The position numbers and the translations under genes are program-made. Positions 48,164 to 57,860 of a stretch of 64,000 nt of DNA are shown here, in pieces (the first letter of the stretch is position 1; every line of letters begins with the position of its first letter). Source of the DNA: Planctomycetota bacterium. Lineage in GTDB: Bacteria; Planctomycetota; Phycisphaerae; Phycisphaerales; SM1A02. The stretch covers positions 1 through 64,000 of the forward strand of contig JAQBZO010000007.1 of the NCBI GenBank assembly GCA_027622195.1, given 5' to 3'. Under the pieces are notes generated by a model. The model searched no databases. It was not told the DNA's origin and worked only from the letters and a program-made list of their open reading frames with translations.

Positions 48164-48567
48164 TTGGAAGAACCCATGTGCATCAGACGACCGTTCGTTT
48201 TGGACGAACCGATGCGGCGGGTGTTATTTATTTTGCGCACGCTCTCGATCTCGCGCACGAGGCGTACGAATCGCTTCTTGAAGAGGCTGGATTCCCACTC
48301 GAAGTGTTCTTGCGTCCTCAATCGGTGAGACTTCCCATCATTCGGAGCGAGGCGGACTTTCGACTTCCGATGCGAACAGGAGACCGACTGCGCATCGAGA
48401 TCACCGTCAGTCACATCGGAGCGAAAAGTTTTACGACATCGAGTCGGATTTTGCTCGCGAAAGAAGGAGTGGTCGCCGCGCAGGTCACCCTGTATCACTG
48501 CTGCGTCTACCCTGATGGACATGCGGCAACCGACATTCCAGAGTGGCTTCGCGACGCGCTGAGTTGA
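48160..48567 (+). CDS. Hotdog acyl-CoA thioesterase, candidate DHNA-CoA thioesterase
   Basis: TTVRFGRTDAAGVIYFAHALDLAHEAYESLLEEAGF resembles 4-HBA-CoA/DHNA-CoA thioesterases; abuts menE convergently. Confidence 0.75.
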   Translation: MIGRTHVHQTTVRFGRTDAAGVIYFAHALDLAHEAYESLLEEAGFPLEVFLRPQSVRLPIIRSEADFRLPMRTGDRLRIEITVSHIGAKSFTTSSRILLAKEGVVAAQVTLYHCCVYPDGHAATDIPEWLRDALS

Positions 48568-48573
48568 TTGAGT

Positions 48574-49761
48574 TCATCGAACCGAGTGGGGCCATGCTCG
48601 CTGCAGTTGTTGTGCAGCCGCTTGTTTCGAGAGCCCTGCCCTCTTGATCTTGCCGCTGAGTTCGATCCCCTCTGGCATTCGAAACACCTCTCGCGGCACG
48701 CAGTGCGGAGGAAGTGACGCGCGCGCTGCATCGATGAGTGCCTCCCAATCCGCAGCCGCATCGTGTGGAACAAGAGCAGTGGTCTGCGTTCCCCATTCCA
48801 TGTGGGGAATGCCCACGATCACTGTTCCCACTGGCCATCCGAGTGGAGTAATCAGCTGCTCGACCTCTTCGGGCTGAACATTTTCTCCACCCGAAAGAAA
48901 CGCCAAGTCTGCGCGACCTGTGATGAATACCGATCCATCCAGGATGTACCCACGATCGCGTGTCGAGAACCATCCATCGGCATCGATGAGGGGCACGATG
49001 CTCTCATGGCGCACGATCCAAGGGGCGATGCAAGCGCAGCGCACACGAAGAGATCCCGAATGATCGGCGACGACCTCCACGTGGTCGAGCGGTTGTCCTG
49101 CGAACGATTCGTCCTCTGTTCCAGTCGATCGTCCTGTCGAGATTTGCGATGCAGTCTCTGTCATTCCCCATGTCATCGAAATGGGAATCCCCTGCCCGAC
49201 CGCAGCGTCGCGCACGGCGCGGGGACATGGAGCACCGCCCACGAGAACGGTACGAAGTTCTCCGAGTCGCTTCGCACTCGGCTCATGCAACAACCTCGAG
49301 AGTTGTGTTGGGACAACCGACAGATGGGTAATGGACTCGTGCGCGAGGAGATCATCGCTCATCGCACTCGGACCAGCGCCGACGATGATTCGCGCGTTCG
49401 ATATCCAACAACGGCAGGCGAGCGCGACCGCACCAACATGCCACAGTGGAAGGGACAAGAGCCACCCATCATTCGAAGAGAGTGGAGTACGCATGCATGC
49501 TGCGCGCGCGGCCAGCTCGATGGATTCCCACGGCATCGCAACCCACGACCGTTCGTTGGTCGACCCACTCGTGCCGATGAATACTCCCGATCCCGCCAAC
49601 GATGTCGCGCGCTCCATCGCGTTGAGGAGTCTCGTTGCAGTCGATGCCCCGTCGTGCGGAGATAGGAGAGCGATCCAACCCGATCTCTCATCAAAGGCTC
49701 GGCGAAGTGCAACGAGCGTCTCCTGCGTCTTCGCGCCGTCGAGCGGCACGATCGCATTCAC
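48574..49761 (-). CDS. menE: o-Succinylbenzoate-CoA ligase
   Basis: IGTSGSTNERSWVAM, MTWGMTETASQIS, FITGRADLAFLSGGENVQPEEVEQ; GTG start 49761 gives GTGA overlap with menC. Confidence 0.85.
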   Translation of the reverse strand: MNAIVPLDGAKTQETLVALRRAFDERSGWIALLSPHDGASTATRLLNAMERATSLAGSGVFIGTSGSTNERSWVAMPWESIELAARAACMRTPLSSNDGWLLSLPLWHVGAVALACRCWISNARIIVGAGPSAMSDDLLAHESITHLSVVPTQLSRLLHEPSAKRLGELRTVLVGGAPCPRAVRDAAVGQGIPISMTWGMTETASQISTGRSTGTEDESFAGQPLDHVEVVADHSGSLRVRCACIAPWIVRHESIVPLIDADGWFSTRDRGYILDGSVFITGRADLAFLSGGENVQPEEVEQLITPLGWPVGTVIVGIPHMEWGTQTTALVPHDAAADWEALIDAARASLPPHCVPREVFRMPEGIELSGKIKRAGLSKQAAAQQLQRAWPHSVR

Positions 49762-50804
49762 AAGAGCGACTCCAATGGCACGAACACAAGTTGCGGAGAT
49801 GGAAGTGGTCGATCGAAGATCATCCGCCCGCCCTGAATAATCGGATGACGGCAAAACTCACTCGTGAACAAGTCGGATGTGGCGAGTCCGTGATCACGGT
49901 CTTGAGTGCCCATTATCGCCGCGACGCGACCGAGGAGTTCGAGGGTGAACGATGTTTCAAAGAGATTCGAAAACACCGTATCGCAACCCTGAATCCTGCC
50001 TTGCGTAATGACCGACTCGAGTTCTTGCAGCGGACCCACCAGACTCGGCTTGACCACTTGAACAACAATCCCTTCAGCACCCCGCACTTCGTCGACGCAC
50101 TCCCGCTCGAGCAGCGTTTCGTCAATCGCCATGGGGAGTCCAGTCTTCCGAGCCAGTTCAGGAAGTTCTGTCGGCTCACTCAGTGGATCTTCGACATACT
50201 CAATCTGGCTTGGACCGATCGTATGCAAGAGTCGATACGCATCTTCAAACGTCATGGACCGATTCCCATCGAGGCGAATACGTCCCTCAGGTCCGAGATG
50301 CGATCGGAAACATTCCACAAGTGCTGTTTCTTCGCTGACGGAGCGCCGACCGAACTTGAGTTTGATCGTGCGAAACCCTGTAAAGCGACCGGTTTTCCAA
50401 GCGGCTTCGGCTGCGTCAACTGTTCCTTCAAACAGCGCATTGACTCCGACTGATCGAGCCTGTGGCGTGAATGCGAGGTTGAATTCCGCAGCGAGTTCAG
50501 CATCGCACATGACCATCGCACAGCTGAGTCCGAAACTTGCGCTCGGACACGCAGGACAACCACCTGATGAGATAGCTTCTGCAGCGCTTCGAAGCGCGTC
50601 GATCGGTGATTCGCGATGGAATCCCACGAGCGGAGCGATCTCTCCGAAACCGACGAGTCCATTGTGTTCCATTCGCAGGATGAAGCCAGTGCGCTCCCTC
50701 ACTTCGACTCGCGAAGTGCGAAAAGGAGTACCCAGCGTGTGCGAAAACGGTGCGGCGAAACACTGCGCAAGGGTGACTCGTTGTGTGATCGCTACCTCTT
50801 TCAT
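49758..50804 (-). CDS. menC: o-Succinylbenzoate synthase (enolase superfamily)
   Basis: FRTIKLKFGRRS, IRLDGNRSMTFEDA, IEYVEDPLSEP, LPMAIDETL; position within men cluster. Confidence 0.87.
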   Translation of the reverse strand: MKEVAITQRVTLAQCFAAPFSHTLGTPFRTSRVEVRERTGFILRMEHNGLVGFGEIAPLVGFHRESPIDALRSAAEAISSGGCPACPSASFGLSCAMVMCDAELAAEFNLAFTPQARSVGVNALFEGTVDAAEAAWKTGRFTGFRTIKLKFGRRSVSEETALVECFRSHLGPEGRIRLDGNRSMTFEDAYRLLHTIGPSQIEYVEDPLSEPTELPELARKTGLPMAIDETLLERECVDEVRGAEGIVVQVVKPSLVGPLQELESVITQGRIQGCDTVFSNLFETSFTLELLGRVAAIMGTQDRDHGLATSDLFTSEFCRHPIIQGGRMIFDRPLPSPQLVFVPLESLL

Positions 50805-51694
50805 AAGGCCAGTCCTGCACCAAAGAGAATGCCATAGGCAATGAGCGCCACGCCGATTTGTCCGAGGACACGATTGAGGGCGACGCCATCGAGTCCGCAG
50901 ACGATGCGATAAAGCGCGGGGACCAATGCTGCGCATGGAATACAAGCGAGCACCACGCCGGTGTGTGATTCATTGGTGCCGTAGAGGAAGGCAACCACAC
51001 CAGCACCCACGACACAGAGCACCACTTGAGAGCGGGCGAAACAAGTTCCGCATCGAACAGCAAGCGTGCGCTTATTCGCGAGGCGGTCTGTCTCGACATC
51101 ACGGAGATTGTTGACCGCGAGCAACGCGGTGGACAATAATCCCGCGCCAACACCCGCGCCTGCGGCTTCGATCGACCACTCTCCTGTTTGTGCTGCGACC
51201 GTTCCTGCCGTCGCGAGTGCTCCGAAAAAGAGGATGACCACAAGGTCGCCGGTGCCTGTGTATGAGAGCGGAATCGGACCTGCCGAATAGGCGAATGCAA
51301 AGAGCAGACTCGCCGCGGCGAGTGGTGCAAACCAGAAACTTCGTTCGGTGATGAGCCAGAACGCGCACGCCGCGGCCACCAAGACCAGTGCTCCGACCGC
51401 GAACCCAATCGCTCGCGGAGCAATCCATCCGCTCGAGACAACACGAGTGGGACCAACGCGATCGGGAGTGTCTGTCCCTCGCGCTGCATCCACCAGATCG
51501 TTCACAAGATTGGTCACGATTTGAATCGCGATTCCACCCGCGAGCGCGACCGAGAATCCAATGCCATCGAACTGCCCCGCGCCGAGCGTCCATCCCGCAC
51601 CGATGGCGCATGGAGCAAGAACGGCGGCGAGTGTCTTCGGACGAATCGCCGTTATCCAACGAACCGCGAACGAGGGATGATCGGCATCCGTCAT
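50801..51694 (-). CDS. menA: 1,4-dihydroxy-2-naphthoate polyprenyltransferase (UbiA family)
   Basis: [69 protein letters not shown]. Confidence 0.9.
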   Translation of the reverse strand: MTDADHPSFAVRWITAIRPKTLAAVLAPCAIGAGWTLGAGQFDGIGFSVALAGGIAIQIVTNLVNDLVDAARGTDTPDRVGPTRVVSSGWIAPRAIGFAVGALVLVAAACAFWLITERSFWFAPLAAASLLFAFAYSAGPIPLSYTGTGDLVVILFFGALATAGTVAAQTGEWSIEAAGAGVGAGLLSTALLAVNNLRDVETDRLANKRTLAVRCGTCFARSQVVLCVVGAGVVAFLYGTNESHTGVVLACIPCAALVPALYRIVCGLDGVALNRVLGQIGVALIAYGILFGAGLAL

Positions 51695-52512
51695 GGACGC
51701 CTCGTGAACTTCGAGAAGTCCGGCGGACGTTTCTCGAGCCATGCATTGCGTCCTTCTTGCCCCTCTTCACTCATATAGAAGAGCATCGTCGCATTGCCAG
51801 CGAGTTCTTGGAGTCCTGCTTGTCCATCGCAATCGGCATTGAGGGCAGCCTTGAGACATCGAAGTGCGATAGGCGAATTGGCCAAGATCTCTCGGCACCA
51901 TCCGACCGTGGTGGATTCAAGATCAGCGAGTGGCACCACTGCATTGACGAGTCCCATTTCGAGTGCTTGCGCGGCGTCATAGCTGCGGCACAGGAACCAC
52001 ATCTCACGCGCCCGCTTCTGCCCGATGATGCGCGCCATGTAACTCGCGCCATAGCCACCATCGAATGATCCAACTTTGGGACCCACTTGGCCGAAGCGTG
52101 CGTTCTCGGCCGCGATGGTGAGATCACACATCATGTGAAGGACGTGTCCGCCGCCAATGGCCCATCCCGCCACCGAGGCAATGATCGGCTTCGAACAGGT
52201 GCGTATCTCGCGCTGAAAGTCCAACACATTGAGGTGCTGCACGCCGACATCATCGTTGTAGCCCGCTTCACCACGGACGCGTTGATCTCCACCCGAGCAA
52301 AACGCATCGTCACCAACACCAGTCAGAATCACAACACCGATGAGCGGATCCATGCGCGCATCTTGAAGCGCTGCACGCATCTCTTCCACCGTTTTTGGAC
52401 GAAACGCATTGCGCACTTCGGGGCGATTGATTGAGATCTTGGCGATCCCCTCACCCTTTTGAAAGAGGATGTCTTCAAAGTGTCCGCACGATTGCCAGGA
52501 GGGAATGCTCAT
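51691..52512 (-). CDS. menB: 1,4-dihydroxy-2-naphthoyl-CoA synthase
   Basis: [87 protein letters not shown]. Confidence 0.95.
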   Translation of the reverse strand: MSIPSWQSCGHFEDILFQKGEGIAKISINRPEVRNAFRPKTVEEMRAALQDARMDPLIGVVILTGVGDDAFCSGGDQRVRGEAGYNDDVGVQHLNVLDFQREIRTCSKPIIASVAGWAIGGGHVLHMMCDLTIAAENARFGQVGPKVGSFDGGYGASYMARIIGQKRAREMWFLCRSYDAAQALEMGLVNAVVPLADLESTTVGWCREILANSPIALRCLKAALNADCDGQAGLQELAGNATMLFYMSEEGQEGRNAWLEKRPPDFSKFTRRP

Positions 52513-53285
52513 TCGATGTGGCTCATAGGGGTGGATGCAACGGCGACCTGATGATGAGTCGCCTGTGCGCGAAGGATGGCGCGCGCACAAGCCGCTGGTT
52601 GTTCGAGATGCACGGCGTGTCCTGCCGATTCAATGAGGTCAGCGGCAGCAACTCCTGCCTCTTCCATTTCTTTGGCAATGGCGATGTACTTGTGATCCAT
52701 CGAACCAACGATTGTACGAATTGCGGCCGCGCTGCGGCGAATCGCCTGCTCATTCGTCGAACCGCGCCCTGGGCTGCACCCCTCCACGATCGCAGCCCAT
52801 TGATTCGCATCTCCCTCTTGGCGACGAGCAAGGACTGCGTCAAACGATTCGCTCATTCGAAGCGAATCAAAGAGTGGCTGCGCATACCACCCACGCAAGA
52901 ATGGTCCGAGTCCGCCTTCACGAATGTCCGAAGCGCGAGCCTGATCTTGCCCGAGTCGAGCAGCGCGAGCGATGGGATCGGTGAGGGCTGGACCTCCAGA
53001 GATGAGTATGACTTGACGGACGCGCTGGGGTGAGTGCTCCAATGCAGAGAGGGCGATGCGTGCACCGAGGCTGTATCCCACGAGAGTGACTAGGCCAACA
53101 GGCGCGCTCTGAAGAATTGCCTCGGCCAATGCGTCGATGCCTCTTGATTGGATGGATTCAGATGATGCGAGTTGCGCCACTTCAACGGCATGCCACCCTC
53201 GCGCGGCCTCACCACAATGCGTGCGAACAGCATCCCAATCCTGCGCGGCACCCAAGAAGCCATGGATCAAGATCGTGTGACTCAT
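52509..53285 (-). CDS. menH: Alpha/beta hydrolase, SHCHC synthase-like
   Basis: [45 protein letters not shown]; position between menD and menB. Confidence 0.85.
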   Translation of the reverse strand: MSHTILIHGFLGAAQDWDAVRTHCGEAARGWHAVEVAQLASSESIQSRGIDALAEAILQSAPVGLVTLVGYSLGARIALSALEHSPQRVRQVILISGGPALTDPIARAARLGQDQARASDIREGGLGPFLRGWYAQPLFDSLRMSESFDAVLARRQEGDANQWAAIVEGCSPGRGSTNEQAIRRSAAAIRTIVGSMDHKYIAIAKEMEEAGVAAADLIESAGHAVHLEQPAACARAILRAQATHHQVAVASTPMSHIE

Positions 53286-55030
53286 ACAGTCGTGCGAAGC
53301 GCATCCCCCACGGTGTCCATCAGCACGCGCCTTCGTGCCACACTCGAGGCGCGATCAATCTTGACTTCAGTCAGTGTGCTTTGTGGCGACGCGAATGCAT
53401 CTGCGAGAGCCTTGTTCAGGACAGCGGTCGTTTCTGCCTTCCGATAGTCCAAAGAGCACTGCCGCGCCATTCCCTCAAAGTTTGTCCCATGCGGAGTGGC
53501 GAAGAGTTTTTCGAACAGGGATCGGTCCGCAGCGACGGGGAGTGCCTCGAAGATGCCTCCTCCATCATTGTTCACGATCACGACATGCACCGGACCCTTC
53601 ACACGGCGAATCAACTCGAAAGACGATGCGTCATGCCACGCAGCGAGATCACCAAGAAGAACAATCACGGGCGAAGCAGTCGCGATCGCGTGTCCCGCGG
53701 CCGTCGCGAGAATCCCGTCAATGCCACTCGCGCCTCGGTTCGCAGCGACGCGAAGGACTCGATCCGATGCGCCGCCAAAGGCATCGGCGTCTCGCACAGG
53801 CATGCTCGAACTCAACATCACCGTGCACTCTTCTGGTGCATTGAAGAAGACAGCACGCGCGACACTCGGCTCATCCAACGACTTGGATCCCTTCATCGTC
53901 AGCTGAGACTGCAACACCGATTGAACGGTCGCGTCAGCTCGTTGCCAACCGATGAGCGCGCCACTGTTGTTGCAATCTTTCCATCCATCCAATCCCGCCA
54001 ACTCGGCGAGTGAAATGGAAGCATGATCCATCGCAGCGTGGGCGGGATCGCAACGCATTCCTTGTCCAACCACAATGAGTTGCGGAGCCTTCGCACACCA
54101 TTCATCCACCTGTTTCCACGCACATGGTCCACCGATGCGAAGGACGACATCGGGCGCGCAGGCAGCGATCATCTCTGGAACACTTCGGAGGATGAGGGAT
54201 CCATGCACACACACTCGGTTCGACACATGGGGGAATCGAAGTCCGCTCGCAATGTCAGCGATGACCGGCCACGGCACGCGCTGTGCCAAGGCGCGTGCGT
54301 GATACACGGAATCTGGATCATCGAGTCCACCAACGACCAAAACGCCTCGGCGCGCCGCCGAGAACTTCGCTTCCAATTCACTTGCATCGCGCAACCCAAC
54401 ATGCTGAGAGTGCGTCTTTCGCCACGGTTCATTGCTGGACTTCCAACGACGAATTGATGCGCCCGTCGCGAATGACCACGGTTTTGATTCGAGCGATAAC
54501 GGCTCAGCAAAAGCGCAGTTGATGTGAACGGGGCCAGCATTTGGACCCGTCGCATGGGCGATCGCTTGATCGATGGTCGAAAGGAAGAGACGCGGATCGC
54601 ATCCACTCAATGGCGCGGGAAGATCGATCGACCAGCGCACGAACGAACCGAAGAGTTGTGATTGGCGAATCGTCTGATTCGCGCCACAATCCAGGAGTTC
54701 CACAGGACGATCCGCGGTGAGGATGATCATCGGAGTTCCGCGCTGCGATGCCTCGACCACGGCGGGATAGAGATTCACCGCCGCTGTCCCACTCGTGGTC
54801 ATGACGACCGCTGCAGTCCCAGTGGCGCGCGCCATTCCGAGTGCGCAAAATCCTGCCGACCGCTCGTCGATCACCATCGTGAGCTGCATCGTCGCGCATC
54901 GCTCAGCAGCGATGACGAGGAGCGCACTGCGCGAGCCGGGGCTGGCCACAGCGTGTCGAATCCCCTGCCGAGCACATTCCTCCAAGAGAAGGGACGCGCA
55001 TGCAGCATTGATGTTCGGCCAGTCGCTCAT
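53282..55030 (-). CDS. menD: SEPHCHC synthase
   Basis: GIRHAVASPGSRSALLVIAAE; GMARATGTAAVVMTTSGTAAVNLYPAVVEASQRGTPMIILTADRPVELLDCGANQTIRQ; VIVNNDGGGIFEALP. Confidence 0.95.
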   Translation of the reverse strand: MSDWPNINAACASLLLEECARQGIRHAVASPGSRSALLVIAAERCATMQLTMVIDERSAGFCALGMARATGTAAVVMTTSGTAAVNLYPAVVEASQRGTPMIILTADRPVELLDCGANQTIRQSQLFGSFVRWSIDLPAPLSGCDPRLFLSTIDQAIAHATGPNAGPVHINCAFAEPLSLESKPWSFATGASIRRWKSSNEPWRKTHSQHVGLRDASELEAKFSAARRGVLVVGGLDDPDSVYHARALAQRVPWPVIADIASGLRFPHVSNRVCVHGSLILRSVPEMIAACAPDVVLRIGGPCAWKQVDEWCAKAPQLIVVGQGMRCDPAHAAMDHASISLAELAGLDGWKDCNNSGALIGWQRADATVQSVLQSQLTMKGSKSLDEPSVARAVFFNAPEECTVMLSSSMPVRDADAFGGASDRVLRVAANRGASGIDGILATAAGHAIATASPVIVLLGDLAAWHDASSFELIRRVKGPVHVVIVNNDGGGIFEALPVAADRSLFEKLFATPHGTNFEGMARQCSLDYRKAETTAVLNKALADAFASPQSTLTEVKIDRASSVARRRVLMDTVGDALRTTV

Positions 55031-56415
55031 TGTGCAGAAGAACTCGGTCGTAACAGTGCGTCAAATGTCTCGAGTTTTCTCGCTGTTTCGAGCCACTCTG
55101 CATCGGCATCGGATCCCTCGACGATTCCCGCTCCTGCGAACGCCATCACACGCGAATCTCGAATCAACGCTGACCGAATCCCCACTGCGAAATCGCTTGC
55201 CGCGCCACACGCGACGCCGACCACTCCTGCATAGAGCCCGCGCGGAGTCGATTCGCAAAGACGAATCGCTTCCATCGCCTTCGAGGCAGGAACGCCGCAC
55301 ACTGCTGGAGTCGGATGCAACGCCTCAATGATGGCTTCGTCATCCACCCCCTCGAACAACGCTCCGCGCACTTCAGTCACGAGGTGCTGCACATGCGTGA
55401 GACGCACCACGCGAGGTTGTGATTGCCAACTCAGTTCCGTCGAGAGAGGACGAAGCGCATCATCGATGTGACGAACGGTGATCTCGTGCTCTCGGCGATT
55501 TTTTTCGCTTCGCAACAGGCGCGCCGCCAATTGTTCATCCGCCTCTGGAGTGGGGCCTCGTCCGCAGGTGCCCGCAACGGCGTGGCTCTCGATGATGCGT
55601 CCACGCCGACGAACGAGTCGCTCGGGAGTGGCCATGACGAATGCGGTTCCCGCGCGCGGTTCAACAACACTGAGGTAGGCCGTTGGCTCTTCGGTTCGCA
55701 GTCGAACCAAGACAGAGAATGGATCAACGGGCGTCGGTTGTTCATAGCACCGCGTCCGCGCGAGCACGATTTTTTGCGCCACGCCCGTCTCGATCAGTCC
55801 AAGCACTCGCTCCATTGAATCAGCCCATACGGCGGGATTGTCATCGCCTGCAAGAGCGAATCGTTCCGCGGTCGCGATGGTTGTTGTTGCACGAACAGCC
55901 GCGAGCGCGCGAAGTGCACCCTTCACATCACCGCACACCGTCAATCCAACGCTGCACCGTCCACCTTCGCGACGAATGTCGATCCGCGGAATCACGACAC
56001 GCCGCGCACCAAAGTCGCTCCATTCACCGACCGCGGTCGTGCCGAGGTCGAACATGGACCAGGCAAATCCGACAGGACCGGTGCATGTGGCCGAGCGCGT
56101 GCTCAAAGACAAAAGGTCGGCCACGGCCTCATCTCTCAGAGAGTCTCCGAAGCACGCGATACCGATGCCAGCGACTTCATACTCAGAACCAGCTCCAACG
56201 CCGCCGCATGATCTGAAATACCAGCGCCGTCCCGCCACTTGGCTTGCGCACCATGAAAGTGGATCAGTCAACCCAACCGAAGCGCGAATATGAAGATGCG
56301 CACACTCGTCGGTGACGTGCTCGAGTCGGTCGGCGATCGCGTCGAATCCCTCGGCAAGGTCAGCACATTCCGAGATCCACTCCAACACCGCTTTTTGATG
56401 GTGAATCACCGACAT
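55027..56415 (-). CDS. menF: Isochorismate synthase
   Basis: VAQKIVLARTRCYE; PTAYLSVVEPRAGTAFVMATPERLVRRRGRIIESHAVAGTCGRG; HPTPAVCGVPASKAMEAIR. Confidence 0.92.
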   Translation of the reverse strand: MSVIHHQKAVLEWISECADLAEGFDAIADRLEHVTDECAHLHIRASVGLTDPLSWCASQVAGRRWYFRSCGGVGAGSEYEVAGIGIACFGDSLRDEAVADLLSLSTRSATCTGPVGFAWSMFDLGTTAVGEWSDFGARRVVIPRIDIRREGGRCSVGLTVCGDVKGALRALAAVRATTTIATAERFALAGDDNPAVWADSMERVLGLIETGVAQKIVLARTRCYEQPTPVDPFSVLVRLRTEEPTAYLSVVEPRAGTAFVMATPERLVRRRGRIIESHAVAGTCGRGPTPEADEQLAARLLRSEKNRREHEITVRHIDDALRPLSTELSWQSQPRVVRLTHVQHLVTEVRGALFEGVDDEAIIEALHPTPAVCGVPASKAMEAIRLCESTPRGLYAGVVGVACGAASDFAVGIRSALIRDSRVMAFAGAGIVEGSDADAEWLETARKLETFDALLRPSSSAQ

Positions 56416-56589
56416 AAGGGGTTGGGGATGATATGAACAACGTCGGCTCGTCCAAAGGAGAGACCACTAATTGTGTTATCGGACTTCGTTCTGCATCATC
56501 TCCCCCGTCCGCTCCACTCGACCTTGGTTTCTTGCCAGAACACCCGTTCCCGCTTGGCGGTTGCCGTAGCCATTACGATCCATCCTCCC

Positions 56590-57843
56590 ATGAATTTTCG
56601 CCGTCGAAAACGAGCCATCCATCACGCTGAAGCGCACGCTGACGGAACTCCTCCTGCGGCGATCGTTTCGCGCGAAGGGATTCCTCAGGGTGAGGCTGAA
56701 CTCCTTCACGACGAGAATGCGATCAACGAATTCGCGAACCACATTCGAGTGATGGGGAGTTTTGCGTTCGACACCGAGTTCATTGGTGAAGAGTCTTTCT
56801 ATCCTCAGATCTGTCTCGTGCAAGTGGCGACCTTCGATCGCATTGCGCTGATTGATCCGCTCGAAGTGGCCGACCTCGGTTTGATTTGGGATCTTGTCAC
56901 CGGACACGAAGTCGAGTGCATCGTCCATGCGGGTGGACAAGACATCGTCTCGGCGCAACGATTCGCTAATCGCACCGCGCAGAACATCATCGACACCCAA
57001 GTTGCTGCGGGATTACTCTCGATGCCTTGGCCAACATCGCTGTCGAACACGATTCATGCGATCATCGACCATCGCATCGCGAAGGGACATACCTTCACCG
57101 AGTGGGCGGAGCGTCCTCTCTCTCCGAGCCAGTTGTCGTATGCGGCGGATGACGTGCGCTACCTTCCATTGATCTGGAAGACTATGAAAACCCGCCTCGA
57201 AGAGGCTGGTCGATTGGACTGGGTTCGACGCGAGTGCGCAGCATGCATGGTGTCGAACGATGCATTTGATCCAGATGGACAAGTGCGCCGAGCGTGCAGG
57301 GGGCTCACGCTGCGTCCACGCACGATGACGATTTTGCGCGAATTGGTCATTGCACGACATGACATTGCGAAACTTGCCGACGCGCCGCCACGAGCGTTAA
57401 TTCCAGATTCAGTACTGCTTGACACAGCACGCACCAAGCCAACTACCGCCGCGGAACTTGATGAACTGCGAGGCATGCCGCGACCTGTGGTGTCGTCGTA
57501 TGGTGATCGATTGCTCGCGGCGATCGCCCACGGTGTGGCGCAACCGACCGAGCGCGACGCAGATTGGATTCCACAGAAAGAAGACGCAGGAGATCGCATG
57601 TCGGTCGATGCGCTCTGGTCCATCATCACGATGCGCTGCATCGCCACAGGGATGGCTCCATCGATGCTCCTTTCACGCAGCGAACTCGCTCAGTGGTATT
57701 TGCGACGCCGCCGCGGTTCTCACGCGCCGCTCTTTGCCAGCGATGATTGGCGCGATGAGGCACTTGGACGTTGGCTCACAGGATTCCTCGCCGGGGAAGA
57801 GCGTTTTGAGATTGGTTGGAGCGGTAACGGTCCTTCAGCCTGA
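56590..57843 (+). CDS. Ribonuclease D-like 3'-5' exonuclease with HRDC-type C-terminus
   Basis: FAFDTEFIGEESFYPQICLVQVAT; VHAGGQDIVSAQRF; QLSYAADDVRYLPLIW. Confidence 0.9.
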   Translation: MNFRRRKRAIHHAEAHADGTPPAAIVSREGIPQGEAELLHDENAINEFANHIRVMGSFAFDTEFIGEESFYPQICLVQVATFDRIALIDPLEVADLGLIWDLVTGHEVECIVHAGGQDIVSAQRFANRTAQNIIDTQVAAGLLSMPWPTSLSNTIHAIIDHRIAKGHTFTEWAERPLSPSQLSYAADDVRYLPLIWKTMKTRLEEAGRLDWVRRECAACMVSNDAFDPDGQVRRACRGLTLRPRTMTILRELVIARHDIAKLADAPPRALIPDSVLLDTARTKPTTAAELDELRGMPRPVVSSYGDRLLAAIAHGVAQPTERDADWIPQKEDAGDRMSVDALWSIITMRCIATGMAPSMLLSRSELAQWYLRRRRGSHAPLFASDDWRDEALGRWLTGFLAGEERFEIGWSGNGPSA

Positions 57844-57860
57844 CGACCTCAGAACCTAGA

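Noticed and set aside
49762-49854. Upstream ATG start for menE at 49854
   Set aside because: Would overlap menC by ~97 bp; GTG 49761 gives the same 4-nt overlap seen at every other men junction. Not proven.
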